The notes: generated from the letters alone by a model not told the origin. Numbered from the stretch's first letter, positions 1 through 10,140 are shown. The stretch is DNA of 64,000 nucleotides from Burkholderia cepacia (GCF_029962485.1 NZ_CP073637.1:1364001-1428000), one strand, 5' to 3'. Numbers and translations are program-made.

Positions 1-1
1 T

Positions 2-571
2 GCGCTGGGTGTCACGTGGCAGCTGCCGGAGCATGACAACGAGACGTACTCGAAGGACTACCTGATGGACCGCCTCGCGATCCTGTTCGGTGGCCGGGTG
101 GCGGAAGAGTTGTTCATGAACCTCGTCAGCACCGGCGCGTCGGACGACTTCAACAAGGCAACGCAGACGGCGCGTGCGATGGTCGCCCGTTTCGGCATGA
201 CCGACGCACTCGGACCGATGGTCTACGTCGACGACGAGAACGACGCATCGCCGTTTGGCCGTGGCTTCACGCGTACGATTTCGGAAGCGACGCAGCAGAA
301 GGTCGACTCGGAAATCCGCCGCGTGCTCGACGAACAGTACAGCCTTGCGCGCCGCCTGCTCGACGAGAACCGCGACAAGGTCGAAGCGATGACGGCTGCA
401 CTGATGGAGTGGGAGACGATCGACGCCGATCAGATCAACGACATCATGGAAGGTCGTCCGCCGCGTTCGCCGAAGAGCTCGCCGGCTGTTGGCGGCGATT
501 CGTCGGGCGGCGGCAGCAGCGCCGAGGTCAAGCCCGGCAACGCGCCGGCTCCGGCTTCGCCGGCGGCGTAA
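2..571 (+). CDS. ftsH: ATP-dependent zinc metalloprotease FtsH, C-terminal part
   Basis: The reading frame is open from the left edge, so only the last 189 residues are present. They belong to the M41 peptidase domain of FtsH, the inner-membrane AAA+ protease that degrades unassembled membrane proteins and short-lived cytosolic regulators. Visible family segments are ALGVTWQLPEHDNETYSK, the helix LAILFGGRVAEELF, and STGASDDFNKAT; the last carries the Asp that is the third zinc ligand in FtsH. The HExxH zinc motif and the AAA module lie outside the window. The tail after about residue 145 is a low-complexity Gly/Ser/Pro/Ala stretch, as in other betaproteobacterial FtsH proteins. A strong hairpin terminator follows the stop. 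Confidence 0.97.
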   Translation, partial: ALGVTWQLPEHDNETYSKDYLMDRLAILFGGRVAEELFMNLVSTGASDDFNKATQTARAMVARFGMTDALGPMVYVDDENDASPFGRGFTRTISEATQQKVDSEIRRVLDEQYSLARRLLDENRDKVEAMTAALMEWETIDADQINDIMEGRPPRSPKSSPAVGGDSSGGGSSAEVKPGNAPAPASPAA

Positions 572-593
572 TCTCTCTGCTTTAGCACCGTTC

Positions 594-626
594 ACGGGCT
601 GGTGTGGCTTCACACCGGCCCGTTTT
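594..626 (+). terminator. Intrinsic terminator after ftsH
   Basis: The arms ACGGGCTGGTGTG (594-606) and CACACCGGCCCGT (611-623) pair over 13 positions with one G-U, around a GCTT loop, and are followed by TTTT. This is a good rho-independent terminator between ftsH and folP. It also argues against starting folP at the GTG at 602, which lies inside the hairpin. Confidence 0.8.
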
Positions 627-649
627 GCATTCATCCACGCCAGTCGCTC

Positions 650-1543
650 GTGTCCGATTCCGCAGTTTCCCCGTCCATTCCCGCGCCACTTCAGTGCGGC
701 CGCTTCGAGCTGACGTTCGAACGCCCGCTCGTGATGGGCATCCTCAACGCCACGCCCGATTCGTTCTCCGATGGCGGCCGCTTCCTCGCGCGCGACGATG
801 CACTGCGCCAGGCCGAGCGGATGATCGCCGAAGGCGCGGACCTCCTCGACATCGGCGGCGAATCGACGCGCCCCGGCGCGCCGCCCGTGCCGCTCGACGA
901 GGAGCTCGCGCGCGTGATCCCGCTTGTCGAGGCGCTGCGGCCGCTGAACGTGCCGCTGTCGATCGACACCTACAAGCCGGCCGTGATGCGCGCGGCGCTG
1001 GCCGCCGGCGCGGATCTGATCAACGACATCTGGGGGTTCCGCCAGCCGGGCGCGATCGATGCGGTGCGCGAGGGCAACAGCGGGCTGTGCGCGATGCACA
1101 TGCTCGGCGAGCCGCAGACGATGCAGGTTGGCGAGCCGGATTACGGCGACGTCGTGACCGACGTGCGCGACTTTCTCGCCGCGCGCGCGCAGGCGCTGCG
1201 CGACGCGGGCATTGCGCCGGAACGGATTTGCGTCGATCCCGGTTTCGGGTTCGGCAAGGCGGTTGTCGACGACAACTACGCGCTGCTGGCCGCGTTGCCG
1301 GACACGGCGCCTGCGCGGCCCGACGGGCGTGCGTATCCGATTCTCGCGGGCATGTCGCGCAAGTCGATGCTCGGTGCGGTGATCGGCGGCAAGCCGCCGA
1401 TGGAGCGCGTCGCGGCGAGCGTGGCGGCCGCGTTGTGCGCGGTCGAGCGCGGTGCCGCGATCGTGCGCGTGCACGACGTCGCGGCGACGGTCGATGCGCT
1501 GAAAATATGGAATGCCGTGCGCGAAGCCGCACGGCAACGATAA
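650..1543 (+). CDS. folP: Dihydropteroate synthase
   Basis: Condenses 6-hydroxymethyl-dihydropterin pyrophosphate with p-aminobenzoate to give dihydropteroate in folate synthesis; sulfonamide target; cytoplasmic. The 297-residue product shows the family signature [15 protein letters not shown], then [41 protein letters not shown] and the C-terminal VRVHDV, in the usual TIM-barrel order. I chose the GTG at 650 because upstream in-frame codons run through the ftsH terminator; no strong ribosome binding site precedes it, so the start is uncertain by some codons. glmM follows 28 bases later and is probably co-transcribed. Confidence 0.95.
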   Translation: MSDSAVSPSIPAPLQCGRFELTFERPLVMGILNATPDSFSDGGRFLARDDALRQAERMIAEGADLLDIGGESTRPGAPPVPLDEELARVIPLVEALRPLNVPLSIDTYKPAVMRAALAAGADLINDIWGFRQPGAIDAVREGNSGLCAMHMLGEPQTMQVGEPDYGDVVTDVRDFLAARAQALRDAGIAPERICVDPGFGFGKAVVDDNYALLAALPDTAPARPDGRAYPILAGMSRKSMLGAVIGGKPPMERVAASVAAALCAVERGAAIVRVHDVAATVDALKIWNAVREAARQR

Positions 1544-1571
1544 GTCAGAAGACGAAGGAGGAAGATTCTCT

Positions 1572-2927
1572 ATGGGACGTCGATATTTCGGCACGGATGG
1601 CATTCGCGGTACGGTGGGCGAGGCGCCCATCACACCGGATTTCGTATTGCGTCTCGGCTATGCGGCCGGCAAGGTGCTGGCAGGTTCGGCCGACGTCGCG
1701 GCGGGCTCGCGTCCGACCGTGCTGATCGGCAAGGACACGCGCGTGTCGGGCTACATGCTCGAAGCCGCGCTCGAGGCCGGCTTCTCGGCGGCGGGCGTCG
1801 ACGTGATGCTGGCCGGCCCGATGCCCACGCCGGGCGTCGCGTACCTGACGCGCGCACTGCGCCTGTCGGCCGGCGTCGTGATCAGTGCGTCGCACAACCC
1901 GTATCACGACAACGGGATCAAGTTTTTCTCGGCAGACGGCAACAAGCTGCCGGACGACACCGAAGCCGCGATCGAAGCGTGGCTCGACAAGCCACTCGAA
2001 TGCGCATCGTCCGACGGTCTCGGCAAGGCGCGCCGCCTCGACGACGCGGCAGGCCGCTACATCGAGTTCTGCAAGAGCACGTTCCCGGCCGCGTTCGACC
2101 TGCGCGGGCTGAAGCTCGTGATCGATTGCGCGCACGGTGCCGCGTACCAGATCGCGCCGCACGTATTCCACGAGCTCGGCGCGGACGTGATCCCGATCGG
2201 CGTCGCGCCGAACGGCTTCAACATCAACGACGGCGTCGGTGCGACCGCGCCGGACGCGCTGGTGCGCGCGGTGCGCGCCAACCACGCCGATCTCGGCATT
2301 GCGCTCGACGGCGACGCGGACCGCCTGCAGGTCGTCGATTCGACCGGGCGCCTGTACAACGGCGACGAACTCCTCTACGTGCTCGTGAAGGACCGGATCG
2401 CGACCGACGGCAAGGTCGACGGCGCGGTCGGCACGCTGATGACGAACCTCGCGGTCGAAGTCGCGTTGCAGCGCGAGGGCGTGAAGTTCGTCCGTGCGGC
2501 GGTCGGCGACCGCTACGTGCTCGAGCAGTTGCGTGAAAACGGCTGGCAGCTCGGCGCGGAAGGGTCGGGCCACATCCTGTCGCTCGACCGGCACTCGACC
2601 GGCGACGGCATCGTGTCGGCGCTGCTCGTGCTGGCCGCGCTGAAGCGCAGCGGCCGTACGCTCGCGCAGATGCTCGATGGCGTCACGCTGTTCCCGCAGA
2701 AGCTGATCAACGTGCGGATGAAGCCGGGCGCCGACTGGAAGGGAAGCGCATCGATTCGCGCGGCGATCGACGCGGCGGAAGCCGCGCTCGCCGGAAGCGG
2801 CCGCGTACTGATCCGCGCATCGGGCACAGAGCCCGTGCTGCGCGTGATGGTCGAGGCGCAGCAGGCAGCCGATGCGGTGCGCCATGCGGAGACGATCGCC
2901 GACGCGGTGCGCGCCGCGACAACCTGA
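1572..2927 (+). CDS. glmM: Phosphoglucosamine mutase
   Basis: Interconverts glucosamine-6-phosphate and glucosamine-1-phosphate on the path to UDP-GlcNAc. The 451-residue product has all four phosphohexomutase motifs: the phosphoserine loop [11 protein letters not shown] near residue 101, the Mg-binding DGDADR, the sugar-binding EGSGHI and the phosphate-binding [12 protein letters not shown]. The ATG at 1572 is preceded by GAAGGAGGAAG at ideal distance; the upstream in-frame GTG at 1512 overlaps folP and is rejected. The product feeds peptidoglycan and lipopolysaccharide, and would also supply the amino-sugar polymer locus at 24-36 kb. FolP-GlmM adjacency is common in proteobacteria. Confidence 0.97.
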   Translation: MGRRYFGTDGIRGTVGEAPITPDFVLRLGYAAGKVLAGSADVAAGSRPTVLIGKDTRVSGYMLEAALEAGFSAAGVDVMLAGPMPTPGVAYLTRALRLSAGVVISASHNPYHDNGIKFFSADGNKLPDDTEAAIEAWLDKPLECASSDGLGKARRLDDAAGRYIEFCKSTFPAAFDLRGLKLVIDCAHGAAYQIAPHVFHELGADVIPIGVAPNGFNINDGVGATAPDALVRAVRANHADLGIALDGDADRLQVVDSTGRLYNGDELLYVLVKDRIATDGKVDGAVGTLMTNLAVEVALQREGVKFVRAAVGDRYVLEQLRENGWQLGAEGSGHILSLDRHSTGDGIVSALLVLAALKRSGRTLAQMLDGVTLFPQKLINVRMKPGADWKGSASIRAAIDAAEAALAGSGRVLIRASGTEPVLRVMVEAQQAADAVRHAETIADAVRAATT

Positions 2928-3382
2928 CGCAAGATGGCGGCGCGGGGCGGTCCTTCGCCCGCGCGCCGGCGTTCCGATGATTGGACAGGCGGCGCCTTCG
3001 GGGCGCCGTCATTTCGTCAGACGCAAAGGTTTGCGATATCGATGGAAGCGCGTTTTCGCACACGCATGCTTTCTACCCAATAAATCCTCCGACCCCGGAT
3101 ATCCGGCCCGCTGCCGACAGGGGCTTCACCTCCCGCCGGCGCTGCGCTACGATCCGCCGGCACACCCGAGAAACGGGTGTCCGCCACGTCCTTGCCAGGC
3201 AGGCAATTCTTGCCGCCATCGCCGTTCCGGTGCCGCCCGGGCGCCACTCGCGCCGCCCTCGCTATTCCCTTTCAACCAGTCATGTTACTGTCACGCCAGT
3301 TTCATCGATTGTCACATTACCGTCATGAGGAGCCCCTAACCTTCGCGGTGCCGTAGTCATCCGCTCACACACTGGAGGTCTC
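2928..3382 (+). other. Intergenic region glmM-pstS
   Basis: About 455 bases without a supportable gene; short frames here have no ribosome binding site or recognisable product. It holds a weak hairpin after glmM (2990-3008: CGGCGCC, loop TTCGG, GGCGCCG, no good T-run) and, near pstS, the tandem Pho boxes listed separately. Confidence 0.6.
3288..3326 (+). promoter_or_regulatory. Tandem Pho boxes upstream of pstS
   Basis: Four heptamers in helical phase: CTGTCAC at 3288, GTTTCAT at 3299, TTGTCAC at 3309 and CCGTCAT at 3320. Steps are 11, 10 and 11 bases, with A/T- or C-containing 4-base spacers. This matches the PhoB site design (CTGTCAT, 4 bases, CTGTCAT) twice in tandem, ending 57 bases before the pstS start. 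It supports PhoB activation of the pst-pho operon, including autoregulation of phoB. Confidence 0.85.
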
Positions 3383-4417
3383 ATGAAATTGATGCAAACC
3401 GCGATTGCCGGCCTGGCTGGCGCGCTTTTCGCCGTCGCCGCCCACGCTGCCGACATCACGGGCGCAGGCAGCACGTTCGCGATGCCGATCTATACGAAAT
3501 GGGCTGCCGACTACCAGCAGTCCGGCGGTTCGAAGGTCAACTACCAAGGTATCGGCTCGTCGGGCGGCCTGAAGCAGATCGTCGCGAAGACGGTCGATTT
3601 TGCCGGTTCGGACGCTCCGCTGAAGGATGAAGAGCTCGCGAAGGAAGGCCTGTTCCAGTTCCCGACGGTGGTCGGCGGCGTGGTGCCGGTCGTCAACGTG
3701 CCGGGCGTGAAGGCCGGTGAACTGACGCTGTCGGGCCCGCTGCTCGGCGACATCTACCTCGGCAAGATCAAGAAGTGGAACGACCCGGCGATCGCCGCGC
3801 TGAACCCGAAGGTCAAGCTGCCGGATACGGACATCGCCGTGGTTCGCCGCGCTGACGGTTCGGGCACCAGCTTCATCTGGACGAACTACCTGTCGAAGGT
3901 CAACGACGAGTGGAAGTCGAAGATCGGCGAAGGCACGACGGTCAACTGGCCGACGGGCACGGGCGGCAAGGGCAACGACGGCGTCGCAGCCTTCGTGCAA
4001 CGCCTGCCGGGCGCGATCGGCTACGTCGAATGGGCGTACGCGAAGAAGAACAACATGGTCTACACGGCCCTGAAGAACTCGACGGGCACCGTGGTCGAGC
4101 CGAAGACGGAAACGTTCAAGGCCGCTGCTGCCGGCGCGAACTGGTCGAAGTCGTTCTACCAGATCCTGACGAACCAGCCGGGCAAGGAAGCATGGCCGGT
4201 CGTCGGCGCGACGTTCGTGCTGCTGCACGCAAAGCAGGACAAGCCGGAGCAGGGCGCCGAAACGCTGAAGTTCTTCAGCTGGGCGTTCAAGAACGGCGAG
4301 AAGGCTGCTGACAGCCTCGACTACATCTCGCTGCCGCCGGCAGTCGAAGTGGAAATCCGCAAGCAGTGGAAGGCGAAGGTGACGGACGCTTCGGGCAAGG
4401 CAGTCGCCGCCGAGTAA
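3383..4417 (+). CDS. pstS: Phosphate ABC transporter, periplasmic phosphate-binding protein
   Basis: High-affinity periplasmic phosphate receptor of the PstSCAB importer. The 344-residue product begins with a Sec signal peptide (residues 1 to about 22, cleavage after AHA). Phosphate-binding loops are recognisable: [11 protein letters not shown] at the mature N-terminus, [17 protein letters not shown] and [11 protein letters not shown]. Length is normal for the family. ATG at 3383 follows an ACTGGAGG ribosome binding site. It is the first gene of the operon behind tandem Pho boxes, and a stable hairpin lies between it and pstC. Confidence 0.97.
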   Translation: MKLMQTAIAGLAGALFAVAAHAADITGAGSTFAMPIYTKWAADYQQSGGSKVNYQGIGSSGGLKQIVAKTVDFAGSDAPLKDEELAKEGLFQFPTVVGGVVPVVNVPGVKAGELTLSGPLLGDIYLGKIKKWNDPAIAALNPKVKLPDTDIAVVRRADGSGTSFIWTNYLSKVNDEWKSKIGEGTTVNWPTGTGGKGNDGVAAFVQRLPGAIGYVEWAYAKKNNMVYTALKNSTGTVVEPKTETFKAAAAGANWSKSFYQILTNQPGKEAWPVVGATFVLLHAKQDKPEQGAETLKFFSWAFKNGEKAADSLDYISLPPAVEVEIRKQWKAKVTDASGKAVAAE

Positions 4418-4433
4418 GCAATGCAGCGGTTCG

Positions 4434-4458
4434 CTGCCCGGCCGCGCCGGTCGGGCAG
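4434..4458 (+). promoter_or_regulatory. Stable intergenic hairpin between pstS and pstC
   Basis: The arms CTGCCCGGCCG and CGGTCGGGCAG can form an 11-pair stem (one G-U) closed by a CGC loop. No T-run follows, so it is not a classical terminator. Its position after the highly demanded binding-protein gene suggests RNA stabilisation or partial termination giving more PstS than membrane subunits; that role is inferred. Confidence 0.6.
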
Positions 4459-4511
4459 TGTGTGCGGTAAAGCCGGGCGTTATGGCGCCCGGCAATCAAA
4501 AGCAGGCACCC

Positions 4512-5495
4512 ATGTCTGATATTTCCTACACGTCCTCCCGATCGCCCGACGGTGCGCAGCACGCGCCGAGCCGGCTCGGGGATGTCCTGTTCGGCGGCCT
4601 CGCTCGGCTCGCCGCGATCGTGACCCTGCTGCTGCTGGGCGGGATCATCGTTTCCCTGATCATTGCGTCGATGCCGACCATCCAGAAGTTCGGCCTCGGC
4701 TTCCTGTTTCAATCCGAGTGGGATCCCAACTCGGACATCTACGGCGCACTCGTGCCGATCTACGGCACGATCGTGACGTCGATCATCGCGCTCGCCATCG
4801 CGGTGCCCGTCAGCTTCGGCATCGCACTGTTCCTCACTGAATTGTCGCCCGTCTGGCTGCGCCGCCCGCTCGGTATCGCGATCGAGCTGCTCGCCGCGAT
4901 TCCGTCGATCGTGTACGGCATGTGGGGCCTGCTCGTGTTCGCGCCGATCTTCGCCGAATACTTCCAGAAGCCGATCGGCCGCCTGTTCAAGGACGTCTGG
5001 GTGCTCGGTCCGCTGACGGCGGGCCCGCCGATCGGTATCGGCATCCTCGCGGCCGGCGTGATCCTCGCGATCATGATCATCCCGTATATCGCATCGGTGA
5101 TGCGCGACGTGTTCGAAGTCACGCCCGTGCTGCTGAAGGAATCGGCGTACGGGATCGGCTGCACGACCTGGGAAGTGATGTGGAAGGTCGTGCTGCCCTA
5201 TACGAAGACCGGCGTGATCGGCGGCGTGATGCTCGGCCTCGGCCGCGCGCTCGGCGAGACGATGGCCGTGACCTTCGTGATCGGCAACACCAACCTGCTC
5301 GACAGCGTGTCGCTGTTCGCGCCGGGCAACAGCATCACGTCGGCGCTCGCGAACGAATTCGCCGAGGCGCAGCCGGGCCTGCATACGTCCGCGCTGATGG
5401 AACTGGGCCTGATCCTGTTCGTGATCACGTTCATCGTGCTGTCCATCTCCAAACTGCTGCTGCTTCGTCTCGAGAAGGGAGAGGGCAAGAAATGA
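4512..5495 (+). CDS. pstC: Phosphate ABC transporter permease PstC
   Basis: Inner-membrane permease subunit that pairs with PstA to form the phosphate channel. The 327-residue product has about six hydrophobic helices and the BPD permease EAA-type loop [14 protein letters not shown] near residue 245. I chose the ATG at 4512 (MSDISYTS); an upstream in-frame GTG at 4458 would overlap the intergenic hairpin and adds residues not typical of the family. The stop overlaps the pstA start (ATGA), indicating translational coupling. Confidence 0.95.
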   Translation: MSDISYTSSRSPDGAQHAPSRLGDVLFGGLARLAAIVTLLLLGGIIVSLIIASMPTIQKFGLGFLFQSEWDPNSDIYGALVPIYGTIVTSIIALAIAVPVSFGIALFLTELSPVWLRRPLGIAIELLAAIPSIVYGMWGLLVFAPIFAEYFQKPIGRLFKDVWVLGPLTAGPPIGIGILAAGVILAIMIIPYIASVMRDVFEVTPVLLKESAYGIGCTTWEVMWKVVLPYTKTGVIGGVMLGLGRALGETMAVTFVIGNTNLLDSVSLFAPGNSITSALANEFAEAQPGLHTSALMELGLILFVITFIVLSISKLLLLRLEKGEGKK

Positions 5496-6385
5496 GCGAG
5501 CCCATCATGAATTTCCCGGGGCCGAGCGGCGCCGCGCTCGAAGCGATGCGCAACCGCCTGCAGCGCAAACGCAAGGCCATCAACGCGATTGCGCTCGCCG
5601 CGGCGCTCGGTGCGATGGCATTCGGCCTGCTGTGGCTCGTGTGGATTCTCTACACGACGATTCACCTCGGTATCGGCGGCCTGTCGCTGCAACTGTTCAC
5701 CGAATCGACGCCGGCACCGAACACGGAAGGCGGCGGTCTCGCGAACGCGATCGTCGGCAGCCTGCTGTTGTGCGGCTTCGGCACGCTGGTCGGTACGCCG
5801 ATCGGCATTCTCGCGGGCGTCTATCTCGCCGAATACGGCCAGAAGAACCTGTTGGCGAGCACGATCCGCTTCATCAACGACATCCTGCTGTCGGCGCCGT
5901 CGATCGTCATCGGCCTGTTCGTGTACGCGATCGTCGTGGCGAAGTCGGGGCGCTTCTCGGGTTGGGCCGGCGTCATCGCGCTCGCCCTGCTGCAGATTCC
6001 GATCGTGATCCGCACGACCGAGAACATGCTGAAGCTCGTGCCGAACGCGCTGCGCGAAGCGGCCTTCGCGCTCGGTACGCCGAAGTGGCGCATGGTGCTG
6101 AAGATCACGCTGCGTGCGTCGGTCGGCGGGATCGTGACGGGCGTGCTGCTCGCGATTGCACGGATTGCCGGCGAAACGGCGCCGCTGCTGTTCACGGCAC
6201 TGTCGAACCAGTTCTTCTCGTGGGACATGAGCCAGCCGATGGCGAACCTGCCCGTCACGATCTACAAGTTCGCGATGAGCCCGTTCGCGGAATGGCAGTC
6301 GCTCGCATGGGCGGGCGTATTCCTGATTACGCTCGGGGTGCTCGGACTCAACGTCCTGGCGCGCTCGATCTTCTCGAAAAAGTAA
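5492..6385 (+). CDS. pstA: Phosphate ABC transporter permease PstA
   Basis: Second permease subunit of the PstSCAB importer. The 297-residue product starts at the ATG overlapping the pstC stop by four bases. About six membrane segments are seen, the first around residues 30-55 ([19 protein letters not shown]), and the EAA loop [17 protein letters not shown] near residue 222 contacts the ATPase. Length and motif order are standard for PstA. pstB follows 15 bases downstream. Confidence 0.95.
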   Translation: MSEPIMNFPGPSGAALEAMRNRLQRKRKAINAIALAAALGAMAFGLLWLVWILYTTIHLGIGGLSLQLFTESTPAPNTEGGGLANAIVGSLLLCGFGTLVGTPIGILAGVYLAEYGQKNLLASTIRFINDILLSAPSIVIGLFVYAIVVAKSGRFSGWAGVIALALLQIPIVIRTTENMLKLVPNALREAAFALGTPKWRMVLKITLRASVGGIVTGVLLAIARIAGETAPLLFTALSNQFFSWDMSQPMANLPVTIYKFAMSPFAEWQSLAWAGVFLITLGVLGLNVLARSIFSKK

Positions 6386-6400
6386 CGGCGGAGCAATCCG

Positions 6401-7249
6401 ATGAATATGGCAGAGAGCCACCTGAATCCTGTCGAGCGCACCGCTGCGCCCGCCGGCACGCATGACGCGGCAAACGATCGCCCGCTCGCGCCGCTGAACG
6501 CGAAGATCGAGGTCAACAACCTCAACTTCTTCTACAACAAGTTCCATGCGCTGAAGAACATCAACCTGCGCATTCCGGACGGCAAGGTGACCGCGTTCAT
6601 CGGCCCGTCGGGTTGCGGCAAGTCGACGCTGCTGCGCACGTTCAACAAGATGTTCGCGCTCTATCCGGAGCAGCGCGCCGAAGGCGAAATCCTGATGGAC
6701 GGCGAGAACCTGCTGACGACGAAGCGCGACATCTCGCTGCTGCGCGCGCGGATCGGCATGGTGTTCCAGAAGCCGACCCCGTTCCCGATGTCGATCTACG
6801 ACAACATCGCGTTCGGCGTGAAGATGTTCGAAAAGCTCACGCGTTCGGAAATGGACGACCGCGTCGAGTGGGCGCTCACGAAGGCCGCGCTGTGGAACGA
6901 AGTGAAGGACAAGCTGGGCCAGAGCGGCTACGGCCTGTCGGGCGGCCAGCAGCAGCGTCTGTGCATCGCGCGCGGCATTGCAATCCGTCCGGAAGTGCTG
7001 CTGCTCGACGAGCCGTGCTCGGCGCTCGACCCGATCTCGACGGGCCGCATCGAAGAGTTGATCGCGGAGCTGAAGAGCGACTACACGGTCGTGATCGTCA
7101 CGCACAACATGCAGCAGGCCGCACGCTGCTCGGATTTCACGGCCTACATGTACCTGGGCGAGCTGATCGAATTCGGCGAAACCGAAAAGATCTTCATCAA
7201 GCCGGTGCGCAAGGAAACGGAAGACTACATCACCGGCCGTTTCGGCTGA
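6401..7249 (+). CDS. pstB: Phosphate ABC transporter ATP-binding protein
   Basis: Cytoplasmic ATPase that energises phosphate uptake and takes part with PhoU in signalling to PhoR. The 282-residue product has Walker [10 protein letters not shown], the Q-loop QKPTPFPMS, the signature LSGGQQQR, Walker [14 protein letters not shown] and the switch THNMQQA. The first 35 residues are a non-conserved extension ahead of the nucleotide-binding domain; ATGs at 6401 and 6407 are both possible starts, with GGAG at 6391. Confidence 0.97.
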   Translation: MNMAESHLNPVERTAAPAGTHDAANDRPLAPLNAKIEVNNLNFFYNKFHALKNINLRIPDGKVTAFIGPSGCGKSTLLRTFNKMFALYPEQRAEGEILMDGENLLTTKRDISLLRARIGMVFQKPTPFPMSIYDNIAFGVKMFEKLTRSEMDDRVEWALTKAALWNEVKDKLGQSGYGLSGGQQQRLCIARGIAIRPEVLLLDEPCSALDPISTGRIEELIAELKSDYTVVIVTHNMQQAARCSDFTAYMYLGELIEFGETEKIFIKPVRKETEDYITGRFG

Positions 7250-7267
7250 TGACGGAGAACAACAGCC

Positions 7268-7972
7268 ATGTCGGATAAACATCTGTCGAGCCAGTTCGAC
7301 GCGGACCTGAATGCCGTGTCGTCGAAAGTGCTGGAAATGGGCGGGCTCGTCGAGTCGCAGATCGTCGGCGCGATGTACGCGCTGAACGAATTCGATCGCG
7401 ATACGGCCGAGAAGGTGATCGCGGCCGAGGAAACGCTGAACGCGATGGAAGTCGACATCGACCAGGAGTGCGGCAACATCATCGCGCGGAGGCAGCCTGC
7501 CGCGCGTGACCTGCGTCTTTTGATGTCGATTTCGAAAACGATTACGAACCTCGAGCGCGCCGGCGACGAGGCCGAGAAGATCGCGAAGCGCGTGCGCCGC
7601 CTGGTCGACGAGCCGGCCGCGCGCACGGTCAATATCGCCGAGATCAAGGTGTCGGGCGAGATGGCCGTGACGATCCTGCGCCGCGCGCTCGACGCGTTTG
7701 CACGCCTCGACACGGTCGCGGCCGCGCAGATCGTCAAGGACGACAAGGAGATCGACCTGGAATTCCGTGCGTTCGTGCGCAAGCTCGTGTCGTACATGCA
7801 GGAAGATCCGCGCACGATCTCGGTCGGTCTCGAGTACCTGTTCATCGCGAAGGCAATCGAGCGGATCGGCGACCACGCGAAGAACATCGCCGAGTTCATC
7901 ATCTACATCGTGAAGGGCACGGACGTGCGGCACCAGCCGCGCGACACGCTCGACCGTGAAGCCAACAGTTAA
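7268..7972 (+). CDS. phoU: Phosphate signalling regulator PhoU
   Basis: Cytoplasmic helical adaptor that links PstSCAB to PhoR and keeps the Pho regulon off when phosphate is plentiful. The 234-residue product has the two PhoU repeats, each with its metal-binding signature: ERAGDEAEKIAKR near residue 98 and ERIGDHAKNIAEF near residue 200. ATG at 7268 follows GGAG 8-10 bases upstream. It lies between pstB and phoB in one transcription unit. Confidence 0.96.
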   Translation: MSDKHLSSQFDADLNAVSSKVLEMGGLVESQIVGAMYALNEFDRDTAEKVIAAEETLNAMEVDIDQECGNIIARRQPAARDLRLLMSISKTITNLERAGDEAEKIAKRVRRLVDEPAARTVNIAEIKVSGEMAVTILRRALDAFARLDTVAAAQIVKDDKEIDLEFRAFVRKLVSYMQEDPRTISVGLEYLFIAKAIERIGDHAKNIAEFIIYIVKGTDVRHQPRDTLDREANS

Positions 7973-8004
7973 CACGACCCAGCACAGGAAAAAAAGAGGT
8001 GCCG

Positions 8005-8706
8005 ATGCCCAGCAACATTCTCGTCGTTGAAGATGAGCCCGCGATTTCCGAACTGATCTCGGTGAATCTCCAGCACGCCGGTCACTGCCCGATCCGTGCG
8101 TACAACGCCGAACAGGCGCAGAACCTGATCAGCGACGTGCTGCCCGATCTCGTGCTGCTCGACTGGATGCTGCCGGGCAAGTCCGGTATCGCGTTCGCGC
8201 GCGACCTGCGCAACAACGAACGGACCAAACACATCCCGATCATCATGCTGACTGCTCGCGGCGACGAGCAGGACAAGGTGCTCGGCCTCGAAATCGGCGC
8301 GGACGACTACGTGACGAAGCCGTTCTCGCCGAAGGAACTGATGGCGCGGATCAAGGCCGTGCTGCGCCGCCGTGCGCCGCAGTTGACCGAGGACGTCGTG
8401 TCGATCAACGGGCTGCGCCTCGACCCGGCCACGCATCGCGTCGCCGCGCACGGCGACGGCAGCGAGATCAAGCTCGATCTCGGCCCGACCGAGTTCCGCC
8501 TGCTGCATTTCTTCATGACGCATCCGGAACGCGTGCACAGCCGAACGCAACTGCTCGACCAGGTGTGGGGCGACCATGTGTTCGTCGAGGAGCGTACCGT
8601 CGACGTGCACATCAAACGATTGCGCGCGGCCTTGAAACCGGCCGGTTGCGATGCGATGATCGAGACCGTGCGCGGCAGCGGCTACCGGCTCGCCAAGCAC
8701 GCGTAA
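8005..8706 (+). CDS. phoB: Phosphate regulon response regulator PhoB
   Basis: OmpR-class DNA-binding activator of phosphate-starvation genes. The 233-residue product has a receiver domain with the acidic pair E9/D10, phospho-acceptor D53 (VLLDWMLPG) and the conserved Lys in TKPFSPKEL, then a winged-helix output domain (about 135-230) with TVDVHIKRLR and GSGYRL. The ATG at 8005 has AGAGG 5 bases upstream; an in-frame GTG at 7999 overlaps that site and is rejected. Presumed targets in this window are the pst operon and ppk1, both with Pho-box-like sites. Confidence 0.97.
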   Translation: MPSNILVVEDEPAISELISVNLQHAGHCPIRAYNAEQAQNLISDVLPDLVLLDWMLPGKSGIAFARDLRNNERTKHIPIIMLTARGDEQDKVLGLEIGADDYVTKPFSPKELMARIKAVLRRRAPQLTEDVVSINGLRLDPATHRVAAHGDGSEIKLDLGPTEFRLLHFFMTHPERVHSRTQLLDQVWGDHVFVEERTVDVHIKRLRAALKPAGCDAMIETVRGSGYRLAKHA

Positions 8707-8763
8707 CGTATCCGGACATGCCGTGTGCCGCGGCATGCCGTTCATTCTTTCGGACGCTGAATC

Positions 8764-10083
8764 ATGAACATCATCTGGGCGCGCTTTCTGGTGTCGCTCG
8801 TGCTGCTCGTGCTGATCGGCGTATTGGTCGGCGTCTTCGCCGGCCCGACCGCGGGCCTCGTGTTCGTGGTCGTGATGCTGGTCGCGCAGGGCTTTTTCAG
8901 CACCTTCCATACGCAGCGTCTGTGGCGCCTGCTCGACGCGCCGGTCTACGGCGAAGTGCCGAGCGCGCCGGGCATCTGGGGCGAGATCTACTATCGCCTG
9001 CACAAGCTCGCGAAGCAGTGGCATGCGCAGGTGCGGCAGGTCGAGCAACAGCATTCGCGCTTCATCCAGGCGATCCAGGCGTCGCCGAACGGCGTCGCGA
9101 TGCTCGACGACCACGACCAGATCGAGTGGTGCAACGCGATCGCCGAGGTTCATTTCGGCCTCGATGCGAAGCGCGACCTGCGCCAGCACATCACGAACCT
9201 GGTGCGCCATCCCGACTTCGTCCGCTACCTGAATGCGCAGCACTACGACGAGACGCTCATGATGCGCGGCATGGGCGACTCGCGGCAGAACGTGCTGGCC
9301 GTGCAGGTGTTTCCGTACGGCGAGAACCGCAAGCTGCTGCTCACGCAGGACATCACCGAGCTCGAGCGCACCGACGCGATGCGGCGCGACTTCGTCGCGA
9401 ACGTGTCGCACGAGCTGAAGACGCCGCTCACCGTGCTGTCGGGCTTCCTCGAGACGATGCGCGAACTGCCGCTGAACGAGGAAGACCGCGCGCGCTATCT
9501 CGAAATGATGGAGCAGCAGGCCTCGCGGATGCGGCATATCGTGACCGATCTGCTGGTGCTCGCGAAGCTGGAAGGCGAGAGCAAGCCGCCGCTCGATCGC
9601 GCGATCGACATGCGCGCGGTGTTCGATCATCTGAAGGAGGATGCACGGACGCTGTCGAACGGGCATCACGACATCGCGTTCACGATCGACGAGACGCTCG
9701 GCGTCACGGGTGCGCAGACGGAGCTGTTCAGCGCCTTTGCGAATCTCGTCACGAACGCGATCCGCTATACGCCGGAAGGCGGCAAGATCGTCGTCACGTG
9801 GCGGCGCGAGGGTGCGCAGGGCGTGTTTTCCGTCACGGACAGCGGCTTCGGCATTCCGGCCGCCGATCTGCCGCGGCTCACCGAGCGCTTCTATCGCGTC
9901 GACCGCAGTCGTTCGCGCGATACGGGGGGGACCGGGCTCGGGCTCGCGATCGTCAAGCACGTGCTGCAGCGGCACGACGCGCACCTGTACGTGCAGAGCG
10001 AGGAAGGGCGCGGCAGCACGTTTACCGCGCGGTTCCCGGGCTCGCGCATCATCGCGATCCGTCCGGCCGCGTACGAGGCGTGA
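8764..10083 (+). CDS. phoR: Phosphate regulon sensor histidine kinase PhoR
   Basis: Membrane-bound sensor kinase that phosphorylates PhoB on phosphate starvation. The 439-residue product has two N-terminal membrane segments (about 5-25 and 28-45) with almost no periplasmic loop, as expected for PhoR, then a PAS domain (about 95-190), the HisKA box FVANVSHELKTPL with phosphorylated H216, and the HATPase motifs NLVTNAIRYTPEGG, DSGFGIP and GGTGLGLAIVKH. It ends the operon; a bidirectional terminator follows. Confidence 0.96.
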   Translation: MNIIWARFLVSLVLLVLIGVLVGVFAGPTAGLVFVVVMLVAQGFFSTFHTQRLWRLLDAPVYGEVPSAPGIWGEIYYRLHKLAKQWHAQVRQVEQQHSRFIQAIQASPNGVAMLDDHDQIEWCNAIAEVHFGLDAKRDLRQHITNLVRHPDFVRYLNAQHYDETLMMRGMGDSRQNVLAVQVFPYGENRKLLLTQDITELERTDAMRRDFVANVSHELKTPLTVLSGFLETMRELPLNEEDRARYLEMMEQQASRMRHIVTDLLVLAKLEGESKPPLDRAIDMRAVFDHLKEDARTLSNGHHDIAFTIDETLGVTGAQTELFSAFANLVTNAIRYTPEGGKIVVTWRREGAQGVFSVTDSGFGIPAADLPRLTERFYRVDRSRSRDTGGTGLGLAIVKHVLQRHDAHLYVQSEEGRGSTFTARFPGSRIIAIRPAAYEA

Positions 10084-10110
10084 TCGCGTAGCGGCCTGTC
10101 CGGTCAATAA

Positions 10111-10140
10111 AAAAGCGCAGCCCGCGGGCTGCGCTTTTTT
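10111..10140. terminator. Bidirectional terminator between phoR and ppk1
   Basis: A near-perfect palindrome, AAAAGCGCAGCCC-GC-GGGCTGCGCTTTT, has an A-run on the left and a T-run on the right. It can therefore end transcription of phoR (plus) and ppk1 (minus), whose stops lie 28 and 40 bases away. Confidence 0.93.

Noticed and set aside
602..649. Upstream GTG start for folP at 602
   Set aside because: It lies inside the ftsH terminator and adds sequence not typical of FolP.
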